Positions 37,401 through 49,400 of a stretch of DNA of 64,000 nucleotides are shown here, piece after piece. How positions within the stretch are numbered: the stretch's first letter is position 1; each line of letters opens with the position of its first letter. The position numbers and the translations under genes are program-made. The notes beneath the pieces are model-generated. The model worked only from the letters and a program-made list of their open reading frames with translations. It was not told where the DNA came from and did not search any database. Origin of the DNA: Imbricaverruca yamaguchii (taxonomy: Eukaryota; Arthropoda; Thecostraca; Neoverrucidae). The stretch lies in the NCBI GenBank assembly GCA_034440575.1, contig JAOTOL010001637.1, positions 1,501,001 to 1,565,000 on the forward strand, given 5' to 3'.

Positions 37401-40400
37401 TCATCATGGATACGGCCACCGACCCACCTCCTCAAGTACAATACTCCTAATGAACTCGATGAACTGCGGGTGATATTGCTTCCCGAAGCTGTAATTCATC
37501 AAGATTAGTATCCATTTAGCTGCAAGTACTTATTGTGTCTCTCAGAACCAAGTACGGTAAGCTACGATGGGTTTCTATCTAAAAGCCAAAGCTTGTTCCA
37601 AAATTGATCTTGGTTTACCAGTAAGCTAAATTAAATGCCCTTGATCTGACTAATGTACGCTACACCAGTGTTGTTATGGTGGGGCTGCATGACCATCGCA
37701 GTCGATGCGCCCATAAGCCCAAATAACCAACCAACGCTACACCAGTGGAGCGCACAATTTCGGTTGCCTAATGACGAGAGACGTCTACGCATACGTATTA
37801 TAAGTTGTAAATAGTCCGTGTCAGGCCGTGTCAGGCCGTGTCACATTTGTTCCTTGCTGCCTGACATAGCAATAGTAGTGCTATAATCCAACTAAAAATA
37901 TAAAGCATACGTTTAGGTACATACATGCACGTTTACGCACCTACATTACGTACATGTACGTACAAACGTACGTACATTTTACAACCCAATACCCTTGAGT
38001 CTGAGGCATAGAGGTCTGCCAGTGTTCTCGATCGTGACCACTTGGATCATTTCGACCAGCAAAGTCGTCTCATATATTGAACTGGACGGAATCGATCAGC
38101 ATATCGTTTCGACGCACACCGCACACACATAAGCACACCGGCGTTCGCTCGAAAGACCAGGGAAAGGGCATCGCGTGCGACTCGGTGCGTGCTTTGGCGT
38201 GGTCAGACAACACGGACAACCGATAACGGCCGGGTGGGCCGCGCGTCGAGGCCGCCACCGTACCGGGTACCGTACCGGGTACCGTACCGGGTACCGTACC
38301 GGGTACCGTACCGGGTACCGTACCGGGTACCGTACCGGGTACCGTACCGGGTACCGTACCGGGTACCGTACCGGGTACCGTACCGGGTACCGTACCGGGT
38401 ACCGTACCGGGTACCGTACCGGACGGGTACCGGGTACCGTACCGGGTACCGTACCGGGTACCGTACCGGGTACCGTACCGGGTACCGTACCGGGTACCGT
38501 ACCGGGTACCGTACCGGGTACCGTACCGGGTACCGTACCGGGTACCGTACCGGGTACCGTACCGGGTACCGTACCGGGTACCGTACCGGGTACCGTACCG
38601 GGTACCGTACCGGGTACCGTACCGGGTACCGTACCGGGTACCGTACCGGGTACCGTACCGGGTACCGTACCGGGTACCGTACCGTACCGGTACCGTACCG
38701 GGTACCGTACCGGGTACCGTACCGGGTACCGTACTGGTACCGTACCGGGTACCGTACCGGGTACCGTACCGGGTACCGTACCGGGTACCGTACCGGGTAC
38801 CGTACCGGGTACCGTACCGGGTACCGTACCGGGTACCGTACCGGGTACCGTACCGGGTACCGTACCGGGTACCGTACCGGGTACCGTACCGGGTACCGTA
38901 CCGGGTACCGTACCGGGTACCGTACCGGGTACCGTACCGGGTACCGTACCGGGTACCGTACCGGGTACCGTACCGGGTACCGTACCGGGTACCGTACCGG
39001 GTACCGTACCGGGTACCGTACCGGGTACCGTACCGGGTACCGTACCGGGTACCGTACCGGGTACCGTACCGGGTACCGTACCGGGTACCGTACCGGGTAC
39101 CGTACCGGGTACCGTACCGGGTACCGTACCGGGTACCGTACCGGGTACCGTACCGGGTACCGTACCGGGTACCGTACCGGGTACCGGGTACCGTACCGGG
39201 TACCGTACCGGGTACCGTACCGGGTACCGTACCGGGTACCGTACCGGGTACCGTACCGGGTACCGTACCGGGTACCGTACCGGGTACCGTACCGGGTACC
39301 GTACCGGGTACCGTACCGGGTACCGTACCGGGTACCGTACCGGGTACCAGCACCGTACCGGGTACCGTACTGGGTACCAGCACCGTACCGGGTACCGTAC
39401 CGGGTACCGTACCGGGTACCGTACCGGGTACCGTACCGGGTACCGTACCGGGTACCGTACCGGGTACCGTACCGGGTACCGTACCGGGTACCGTACTGGT
39501 ACCGTACCGTACCGGGTACCGTACCGGGTACCGTACCGGGTACCGTACCGGGTACCGTACCGGGTACCGTACCGGGTACCGTACCGGGTACCGTACCGGG
39601 TACCGTACCGGGTACCGTACCGGGTACCGTACCGGGTACCGTACCGGGTACCGTACCGGGTACCGTACCGGGTACCGTACCGGGTACCGTACCGGGTACC
39701 GTACTGGGTACCAGCACCGTACCGGGTACCGTACTGGGTACCAGCACCGTACCGGGTACCGTACTGGGTACCAGCACCGTACCGGGTACCGGGTACCGTA
39801 CCGGGTACCGTACCGGGTACCGTACCGGGTACCGTACCGGGTACCGTACCGGGTACCGTACCGGGTACCGTACCGTACCGGGTACCGTACCGGGTACCGT
39901 ACCGGGTACCGTACCGGGTACCGGGTACCGTACGGGTACCGTACCGGGTACCGTACCGGGTACCGTACCGGGTACCGTACCGGGTACCGTACCGGGTACC
40001 GTACCGGGTACCGTACCGGGGCCGTACCGGGTACCGGGTACCCTACCGGGTACCAGCACCGTACCGGGTACCGTACTGGGTACCAGCACCGTACCGGGTA
40101 CCGTACTTGGTACCAGCACCGTACCGGGTGGCGTACTGGGTACCAGCACCGTACCGGGTACCGTACTTGGTACCAGCACCGTACCGGGTGGCGTACCGCG
40201 TGCCGTCGACCAGCACGTTTAAAACGGGTTCCGTCGCGACGCCCTCGCCGCCGCAGACGTCCTACATCGTCGTGTACCAAGCGGATGAGCGGTGGCGTGG
40301 CGTAAATGCTTGGAAAACTCGAATTAACATACAGGACAACTTGCCTTTCGAAATAGTCAGTCTGTCACGATGGTGGACGTCTGTCACGGCCACATGCACG

Positions 40401-43400
40401 TCTGTCACAGCAACAGACACGTCTGCCACGGCCACAGACACGTCTGTCACGGCCACAGGCACGTCTGTCACGGCCACAGGCACGTAGTCCACGGCCACAG
40501 GCACGTCTGCCACGGCCACAGGCACGTCTGCCACGGCCGCACACACATTTGTCATATCCCAGGAACCCGTCTGTGATGCCAACATAAGTAGCACGGTTTT
40601 CATTCAGTGCTAGCCCTGATTTCTAAAGCATTAGAGGAAAGCTGGGTCCTTCGATAGGGAGAAGAAGTAGGTATGCCTTTCATAGTAGCTGGTGTCCCAT
40701 GAATGGTGCCCAGTCAGCGGTGAGATCAGGCGGTTTTGATATATCAGGGAAGCAGTTGAACACCTCAGGGAGCCGCTGAGTGCCTCAGGAGGGACGATTG
40801 AGCGCTTCAGCGGTTACCTGAGCACCTTCTGGAGACAGCTGGGCGCCTCAGCGGTCACCTAAGCGCCTTCGAGAGACAGCTGGGCGCCTCAGACAAACAG
40901 CTGGGCGCCGGTACGGAGCGGGCTGTACCGGTTGACGGCCGCCCAACTGATGGCCAGCCCGGCAGGCAGTGCACTGTCGTTGTCCTCGAGCAGGTAGGCG
41001 GGTCCGCGGATGACGCGGCCCGTCAGGTGACAGCGCAGCACACGGCCGTGGCCGGGCAGCTGGCAGCCGGTCACGTGCACCGGCTGGCCGGCACCGGCCG
41101 CCTCGTGCTGAGCTCGCTCCAGCAGCGTGTGCACGTCGGCCAGCAGCAGCCGCGGCGGGTGCTGCGAGATGCGCTGCAGACTGGCGGCCGTGTGGCGCAG
41201 CATGAGCTCGACTGTGGCGGCGTGGCCTCGCCGCAGCGCCTCGCACGCACCCGCGTACCCCGCCAGCGCGGTCAGCGTCGGCAGGAAGGCGGAGATGCGT
41301 CGACTGTGGCAGCGCGGCACGGAGGCGCACAGCTGCAGCAGACGCAGCGCGCTGCGCTGCTGGTCGTCGCTCTCTGACAGCAGGCTGTCGTCGACCAGGT
41401 GCAGACAGAGCGGCAGCGCCCGCTCCAGGTCCCGGCCGAGCAGCAGTAGCGCCGCCTTCTCGGCATCGTCCTCGGCCCGCACCTCGGCCTCGGCCAAACA
41501 GCGGCCTGGCGAGCCAAGTCCTGCTAGCGCGTACACCTCGTCCACGTGGGCGTCGTCGCCGGACGCTCTGACGCAGAGCTCGCGCAGGCCGTGCTGGCGC
41601 GCCGTCGGGTCATCGACCCGTTGCAGCAGCGCCACTGCTGTCGTCCACTCGGCGTCGGCGCGGCAGCGGCGTGCCAGCCCGGTGCGCGCCTCGGTCAGCA
41701 GCGCGACCCGCTCCTGCGCCGCCGCCGCCGTCTGCGTGTCCACGCCGGCCAGCAGTGCGTCCAGCACAACCACCAGCTCCAGCAGGTGGCCGTGCAGGAG
41801 CGCGCGCAGTGCGCCGGTCACGTCGTCGACGGCCAGGTGGCAGCAGGCGGCCATCACCGGCCGGCCCTGCTCCAGGTGCCAGGTGGACAGCTGCTGCGCC
41901 GTCGACAGCAGGCTCGCTGCCGCTCCATCGGCGGCCGGCAGTGGCCAGACGCCGGAGTCGGCGGCATTGTTGGCAGTGTCGTCGCCATTGACGGACGGTG
42001 CTGAGCCGACTTTGCGCGACGCCTGCACCATGGCGGCCTCGAGCGCGGCCGGCGGGTCCCCGCGGCGGCGGAACAGCTCCACCGTCAGCTGCAGCTGACC
42101 GGTGGCCAGACTCAGCTCTGGCAGCCGGTCGTCGTCCAGCTCCAGCAGTTGGGCGGCACGTCGCTCGGCCAGCTGGCGCCAGTAGCCGATCGACACGCCG
42201 GGCGCCAAGGCCAGCGCGCGCTCCCAGTCGCCCAGCTGCGCCATTGTGTCGCAGTAGCGGCGCAGCTGGCCGCCGCGCAGGTGGAGCTGCGCGGCGCGCC
42301 GCTGGCTGTGCACCGCTCCGCCGGCGGCCAGCCGGTCGGCGGGCGCGGCGGGCCGCTCCAGCTGCGCGGCTCGGCCCGCCAGACTAGCCACCAGGTGACG
42401 CTGGTGCACCAGGCCGGTCGAATAGTCTGCCGACAGCCGCGACGTGTCCGTCTCGCCCTGCAGCACGGCCACTAGGTCCCACAGGTTGGCCGCGTCCGGG
42501 TCGGGCGTGAAGAGGCCGGCGGCCATGCGCAGCCGTGCCGCCGACGATTCCCACCGCCCGCGTAGCCGAGCTGCCTGCAGGCCGCGCAGCCGCGGCTCGT
42601 CGGCATCGGCCAGTGCCTTCACCGGGCCGCCCAGCAGGTCGTCGGCGCGCTCGGTGACCAGCGTGCGTCTGAACAGCCCGCTGAAGAGCGGCGTCAGGTC
42701 CCACAGACGGAGCGTCGAGTCGCGCGACGAGCTGACCAGCAGGAACGGCCGCACCGGGTGCACGCTCAGGCCGTACACGTCAGCCGCGTGCTCCTTGACC
42801 ACGTGCAGGCACACGCCGGCTCGTGCGTCCCACACACGGATGGTGTAATCCCACGAGCCGGAGATGAGCACGTGAGCCAGCTCGGGGCACCACGCGAGGC
42901 CGCGCACGCGGCTGTGGTGTCCGCTCAGCACTCGCAGACACTCACCGCTGTCGGCGTCCCACAGTCGCACCGTGCTGTCGTCGGAGCCGGACGCCAGCAC
43001 GTGCTCGATGATGGCATTCCACCGCACCTGGAAGGCGCGGCCCGTGTGGCCCTTGAGCACGCGCACCGGCGTCGTCTGGTTGCGCGTGACGTCGAACAGG
43101 CGGACGGCGCCGTCCTGGCAGCCGGTGGCCAGCTGCGCGTCGTCTCGCCACTGGCAGCCGTAGACGGCGGCCGGGTGCGGGTAGGTGCGCAGCAGGGTGC
43201 CGTTCAGCTGGCGCACCACACACGTGGCATCGCCGCCGACCGACGCCAGCCGGCGCGAGTCGCGCTCGCACCAGCTCACGTTGTAGACGGCGTGGGCGCC
43301 GTGCTCGCGGAAGTGGCGCACGACCCGGTGTTTGTCGAGGTTCCAAAGCAGCACGCCGTCAGTGGCGGTGGCCGCCGCCAGGCAGTGCAGGTCGGCCGGC

Positions 43401-46400
43401 GCCCAGGAGATGGCGTACACCACGCTGCCGGCTCGGTGCTCGTGCAGCGGCCGCAGCTGGGCCACGCTCCACACCTTGATGGTGCCGTCGTACGAGCCGG
43501 TAGCCATGCGGTTGTGCAGATGCGGCTGGAACTTGACGTCGAAGATGGTCTCGGTGTGGCCCGACTCCTGTAAAAACTCCCAGCGCCGAGACGTGAGCGC
43601 CATCACGCCCACTCCGCCGTCGTCGAACACGGCCAGCAGGCGCGCCGGCGGCGTGGTGCGGCCGTGCTCCACCTCGCCCTCCCCGTCGCACATGAGCCGC
43701 GCGCCGTGGAAGCCGCTGGTCTTGACGGCGATCTTCTCCAGTGGCGCGGCGCCGCCGGCGCCGTACACGCTCAGCACGCCAGCAGCACTGTCGGCCGACA
43801 CGAACAGGCCCGGCGCGTTGGTGAACCAGGCCAGGTGGCAGTCGCTGCCGGCGGCGGCCGGCCGCTCGAATCTCTGGATGACCGCCATCGAGCCGGTGTC
43901 GATGAGCAGCAGGCTGGCGTGCCGCTGCGCCACCAGCAGGTAGTCGTCCGAGAGCGGGTCCCAGGCGAGCGCGCTGATGGGCTGGTCGCTCTCGTCGTGC
44001 GGCTCTGGCAGCGTCAGGTGGCGTTGCGCACGGCCGCCGGTCGGCAGTAGGCTGAGCGTGCCGTTCTTATGGCCCGCGGCCAACTTGGGCCGGCGCGGGT
44101 GCCAGGCGAGCTGCTGCACTTCGGACGCGAACGGCGACGGGCAGTCTGGCCGCAGCAGCTCGGGCGAGCCTTGTCGACAGCGCCAGAGCAGCAGCGGGCC
44201 GCGCGGGCCGCACACGGCCAGCCGGTCGGGCTCGTGCGGCGACCAGGCCACCAGGCGCGCGGCCGGCTCCTGCGAGACGCGCGCTACCACGCGCTGCTCG
44301 GCCACGTCCCACACGCACACGAGCCGGTCGGCGGCGCAGGTGGCCAGCAGGCCGCCAGCCAGCCAGTCGAGGCACGTGATGAGCTTGCTGTGCTGCGTCA
44401 GGATGCAGTCGAGTCGCCAGACGGCCGGCCGCCACTGCCGGTACACGTACACCGACTGGGTGGCCGCGTACGCGAAGCAGGGCGGCGCCGCGGCGCAAAT
44501 GTTGGGGTTCCACGGCTGGCTGCCGGCGGCCAGCAGCCGCAGCTGGTGCACCGGCTCCATCTGGGCGGCCGCCGCAGCCGGTCCGGCGGCACCGCTCCGT
44601 CAGACCGACCGAGCCGAGCGCGCCACTTGGTCCTTCGTCCGACACACGGACACACTGGCCGGGGGCGCCGCCGCGGTCGTGACCGCCGGTCGACACCGCC
44701 GGTCGACACCGAGTGCAGCGCCGCCTGCTGACGGCCGCCACGGGCCGGCGGTGACGGCCGCCGTGTGCCGGGGACACGCGACCCACTCTGGCCCTGCGGC
44801 GGTGCCGGCGCGGCTGTCGCACATCGATTGGCCCAGGTCGATGCGGGCCTGCCGGCCGCCGAATGGCACGCGGCCCCCTGCACCGCCTGGTCAATACTGT
44901 GCCGATCGTGTCGACTGTGGTCACGACCTTGATTAGGCTGACGGACACTGCGACTGGCATGTAGCCGTCGCCTCTCGCCGCGGGATGTCGGCACGACCGA
45001 CGCCTCGCTGCATTCCTGTGGCGCAGAGTTGGCCACCGGGGCGCCGCGACGCATGGGTACGTGAAACTCCATTTAACCCTCGTCGACCGGCGAATGAGGC
45101 TCTGGAGAGCTCCTCTTCATATTTTTTGCCCGGATAAAGGGCCGAATGAGTGGTCTCAGAGATACCAAACTTTCATTACCTTCTTTACGTCTGTTTTACA
45201 TATCGTGTACATTTCAAGCCAAAATCTTCAGAGGTCATGGACATTGGGCGGATCAAAGAAACCAATGCTTCAAATCTTCGAAGTGACACAATTCCGAGTA
45301 GTTGCAACATCTCAACACCAAACTCAAATCATGGTGTTCTTTCATCAAGACGGACGACTCTGCTAACCTGAAATTGCAATTGATTTAAAAGTTACCGGCC
45401 TATGGTGAGGTCAAGTTCGTCCTTTTTTACCGTGTTAAGTGTAAAAAGTTGAATTTGGGGTAATATGCCGTCAATGCATACAATGATAATGAACACGCAA
45501 TAGTCATTTTAGTCTCAGCTATGCCAAAGGTGAATGACATGAGGTCCAGTCAAATATGTATATTTTACACAATACTGTCTGGTGCAGAATGTTACTGTTC
45601 CTCGTCAAGTCATATTTTAATTCGATTTCAGCGTCGTCTACATCGAGCAACATGACATTGAGTGGCCAACCAATGACCTGAAATGGCCTTACTTTGTGCA
45701 ATGTGACCTGATTTTGCCTGTATTGGAATTTGCTTTCCAAACATTGTACACTGAGATGAAGGGTGATGTGAACATGTTATCAATCTATCGATATATTTGT
45801 TGTCCCAGCGTGACCTAATGTCAAGTCATGCGGTCAGAAGCTTGGCATATTGCAAGACGTTTCAGCAGTGATAAATTATTCGTAAAATAGGGTGGAAAAT
45901 GCCACTTTGTGAACACTCAATCGACATCCTTCTCCAAGAAGTATCAACATCCTGCTCCATGTTGCGTGCTTATGAAGTCTTTGTGTCTCCTTTCTAACTG
46001 TCTGTCGCTTACAAGTATCATGCTAAAGCTCCTAATAAGGAATAGTGATATATGAACATTTCGCAACGCAATTTCGAGTAAATGGATTAACTATGATGAA
46101 ACATGGCGTACGGTATCAGTTTATAGCATACATACTTTTCTCACTGTCGCGAATGTAGCTCTTTCTAAATTATGAATATCAAAGCAAATGGCAAATGTAC
46201 AGTTGTAAGTATCTACACCATTGGCTCAAATGGTGAAGGTACTTGATGTCTGATAAATTTGAGTCTGAAAGACATCAAAAGCATTTTAATTGACAACTAA
46301 TTCTGTGGCAAATTTTGACATCCTTCCATGCCGGTTTCGACATCTCACACCTAACGAAAAACCTTTATTTTCACCCTGCGTTTCAGTATCATGTCAGTTG

Positions 46401-49400
46401 TTCATTGGCACAAAATTTGTATACTTCAAATGTAATCTAGTCAAATGTGATGTGGGATATGCAAGCTTGAACTTCGTTGACCTGCCTATATGGCGTGACC
46501 TCACTTGACTTTAGGATTCTGGGATATTTATTTTGCATCGTATCCTAGCTTACGTTGGTCGGACATTAGGAAGCTTCCCAAAACACCCACTTCCCATCGT
46601 CCCGTGAATGTGGATTTGCCGATCGGCCTCGTCAGGGGTTATGATAGGTTCCACCTTGAGTTTTTGATGTAGTGGCATGTGAGTTAGCACGTTTTCGGTT
46701 TCCTGAAATGTGTTTATTGGGAACTAGCTCTGCATGTCGTTACTTCGTTTCACTCACAATTAATTACCAGGCCGCATCACCCAGGATTATGATGGTCCTT
46801 TTCAATTTTGCTCTAAAATTTCTGCGCTGTTTCACGAAATTCACGCAATCCATAATTATATCTGGCGCAGCCCACTGTGATTATCCATTATACTGTTGGC
46901 GAAGCTGACTGCCAGTTTTGCCCTGACAGTTTTGATGATGTGCTATGCTTGAAGGGTATTTACCCCGTTTACATGAGCAGCAAAACTTCCGAATACGATG
47001 CGATTAGAGAAACTTGCGAAAATAATGCTCTTGTAAACGGGCTTTGGCGTAGCAAAACATGCGAATAGCTTAACGCAAATTTACGTTTCGGTAAGTGGAA
47101 GTTTGCGATTAGCGTCAATCATTAACAAATAACGGTACGGCTGCAAAGGTCATGATACATCTTGATGCTATTCTCTGCTAGGTTTTCAGTACATTTAGGG
47201 TAATTATGAAAGAAAACGTCTTGTTTTTAACTACAATTGCAAACCTAGTTACGACATGCAAAAATCAGACATGTAACAGCTGAAATCACTGTTGAGACGT
47301 CACGTTATTAGTGCGTGCCCCGACCGTCAGTTTTACAATGTGTCCCGGAGTGTTGCGGATTTGTCACAGCGTTTTTGTTTTGCTGATCTATCTCTTGGAT
47401 TGCGTAGTGAACCTGATTTACCCTGTTCATTTGACCATTGCACAGTCTGGAGCAATGCACCATTACATATCTGGAACCTATGCTATAGAACATAGTCTAG
47501 CCTGGAACCAAGGCACCGTTTGATTCACGAAGAATAAACGGCTATGTTGTCATCGGCTCCGTGGATCCTTCGAATTCACAGATTTCCTACATATCTGGCC
47601 AACGACCTCAAACTACATGGATCATTGATGATGCATTGTGTCTGCGTACGCCGTTGCTCGAAGCAGGTGCGTCAGAAGCGCAAAAATACGCCAAATATTA
47701 TACACTTTTCACCACATTGCGTCAGCCGTCAAATCGTAAAAATCCGATTAGATGCCTGCTTTGCTCTTGTAAACGGGCCGCGCGATCGGAACTTTTGCGA
47801 ATCGATCATATCGGACATTTTTGTTTACGACTGACCGGTTCATGTAAACGAGGTAACTGACTGATTAGTCCGATGGCGACTTTTCGGTACTTTAATATCG
47901 ACGTGCTCAGCGCCTCTCAGTGCAACCGCCGAAATGAGGCTAAATATGTGAAGCAGCATACTGATGTGTCGCACACAGTCTGTACCTGGGACGGTACACT
48001 AATGCGTTGTCCAGTCTATGCATGGAACGGGACACGAATGTGTTGCCCAGTCTGCACGCGAAACGGTACACTAACATCTGTCTAGTTTCTACCTGGAACG
48101 GCACACTAATGGGTGGTTTGGTTTGTACCTGAAACGGCACACCAATTTATTACCCAATCTGTACCTGAAATCACATTAATGTGTTTACCCGCTTATACCT
48201 GAAACGACACACTAATTTGTTGCCCAGTCTGCACCTGAAGTGGCGCAATAATGTGTTGGGCTGTCTGAACCTGAACCTGAAACGCCACGCCAATTTGTTC
48301 CCCAGTCTACATCTGAAACGGTACTCTAATGTGTTGTCCAGCCTGTACCTGAAGCGGCACACTATTGTGCTGCCCTGCCTGTACTTGGAGCGGCGGTTAT
48401 TGGCTGCACGACGCGTCAGCTGTTGTGTATCATGCAGCGTCGCCACTCTCCCCCGTCTAAATTCGTGGCGAGTGAGGAGTAGCGACAGGTGGAACTGGAA
48501 CCCACAGTCGTTTGGTTAGGAGACAAGTGCATTACCGCTAGACTGTCCACCCCCCGTACTTGGGGTGATGCACTAACGTGTTGTCCAGTCTGTACATGAA
48601 GCTACACACAAGTGTGTTGTCCAGTCTATACTGGGAGCGGTGCACTCTTGTGTTGCTCAGTCTGTACCTGCAGAGGCGTGCTGACGTGCCGCCACACTCT
48701 ACCTCGGCGACTGCTTCCCCATTCTATGTCGGCAGCGTCAATGTCACCGATATGTGACGAGACTGAGTACAGGTTCCACGGCTCGACTGCGGGCCAGGCG
48801 GGGCTGGGATCGGCCCGGCACTGGTGCTAGGTGTCCCTCGGCTGCCGGGTTACGTAATCGGTGACGGGTAGGCTGTCGGCAGGTTCTGAGCCGCCTCTGA
48901 GTCGCCTGAGCCGTGTCTCAGCCGCGTCTCAGCCGCCTCTGAGCCGCCTCTGAGCCGCACCTGAGCCGCGTCTCAGCCGCCTCTGAGCCGCCTCTGAGCC
49001 GCCTCTGAGCCGCACCTGAGCCGTGTCTCAGCCGCGTCTCAGCCGCCTCTGGGCCGTGTCTCAGCCGCGTCTCAGCCGCCTCTGAGCCGCGTCTCAGCCG
49101 CGTCTCAGCCGCGTCTCAGCCGCCTCTGAGGTGCCTCTCAGCTACCCGCGGTGCAGGCATTTGTTGCCATACAATGTTGGCGGCAAATGTTGGTACCTCT
49201 GCCACGGTGATATTGATCCCGCTAGCAGTGTCCATTGAGCTGGGCTGGTGGGGACGTCACTACCAGCAGACGTCACCTGCCTAGCAGCGAGCAGCCCCAT
49301 GTGAGGTGTCCAGTGGTGCCGAGAAAAGCTCGTGACCTTGCCGTCCTGTCCGCGGGCGGTTTCGTCTGTGTTCTCCCCTGACATCTGTATGTTTGTGCCC

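Noticed and set aside
38070..40487. Open frames of 658-770 residues on both strands (GTVP, RYGT and PVRY repeats)
   Set aside because: They are translations of a 12-bp satellite with no stop codon in several frames; coding on both strands at once is implausible.
41127..44960. Several long + strand and alternate-frame open frames opposite WDR17
   Set aside because: They are shadows caused by very high GC content. Only the minus-strand frame shows WD40 family conservation.
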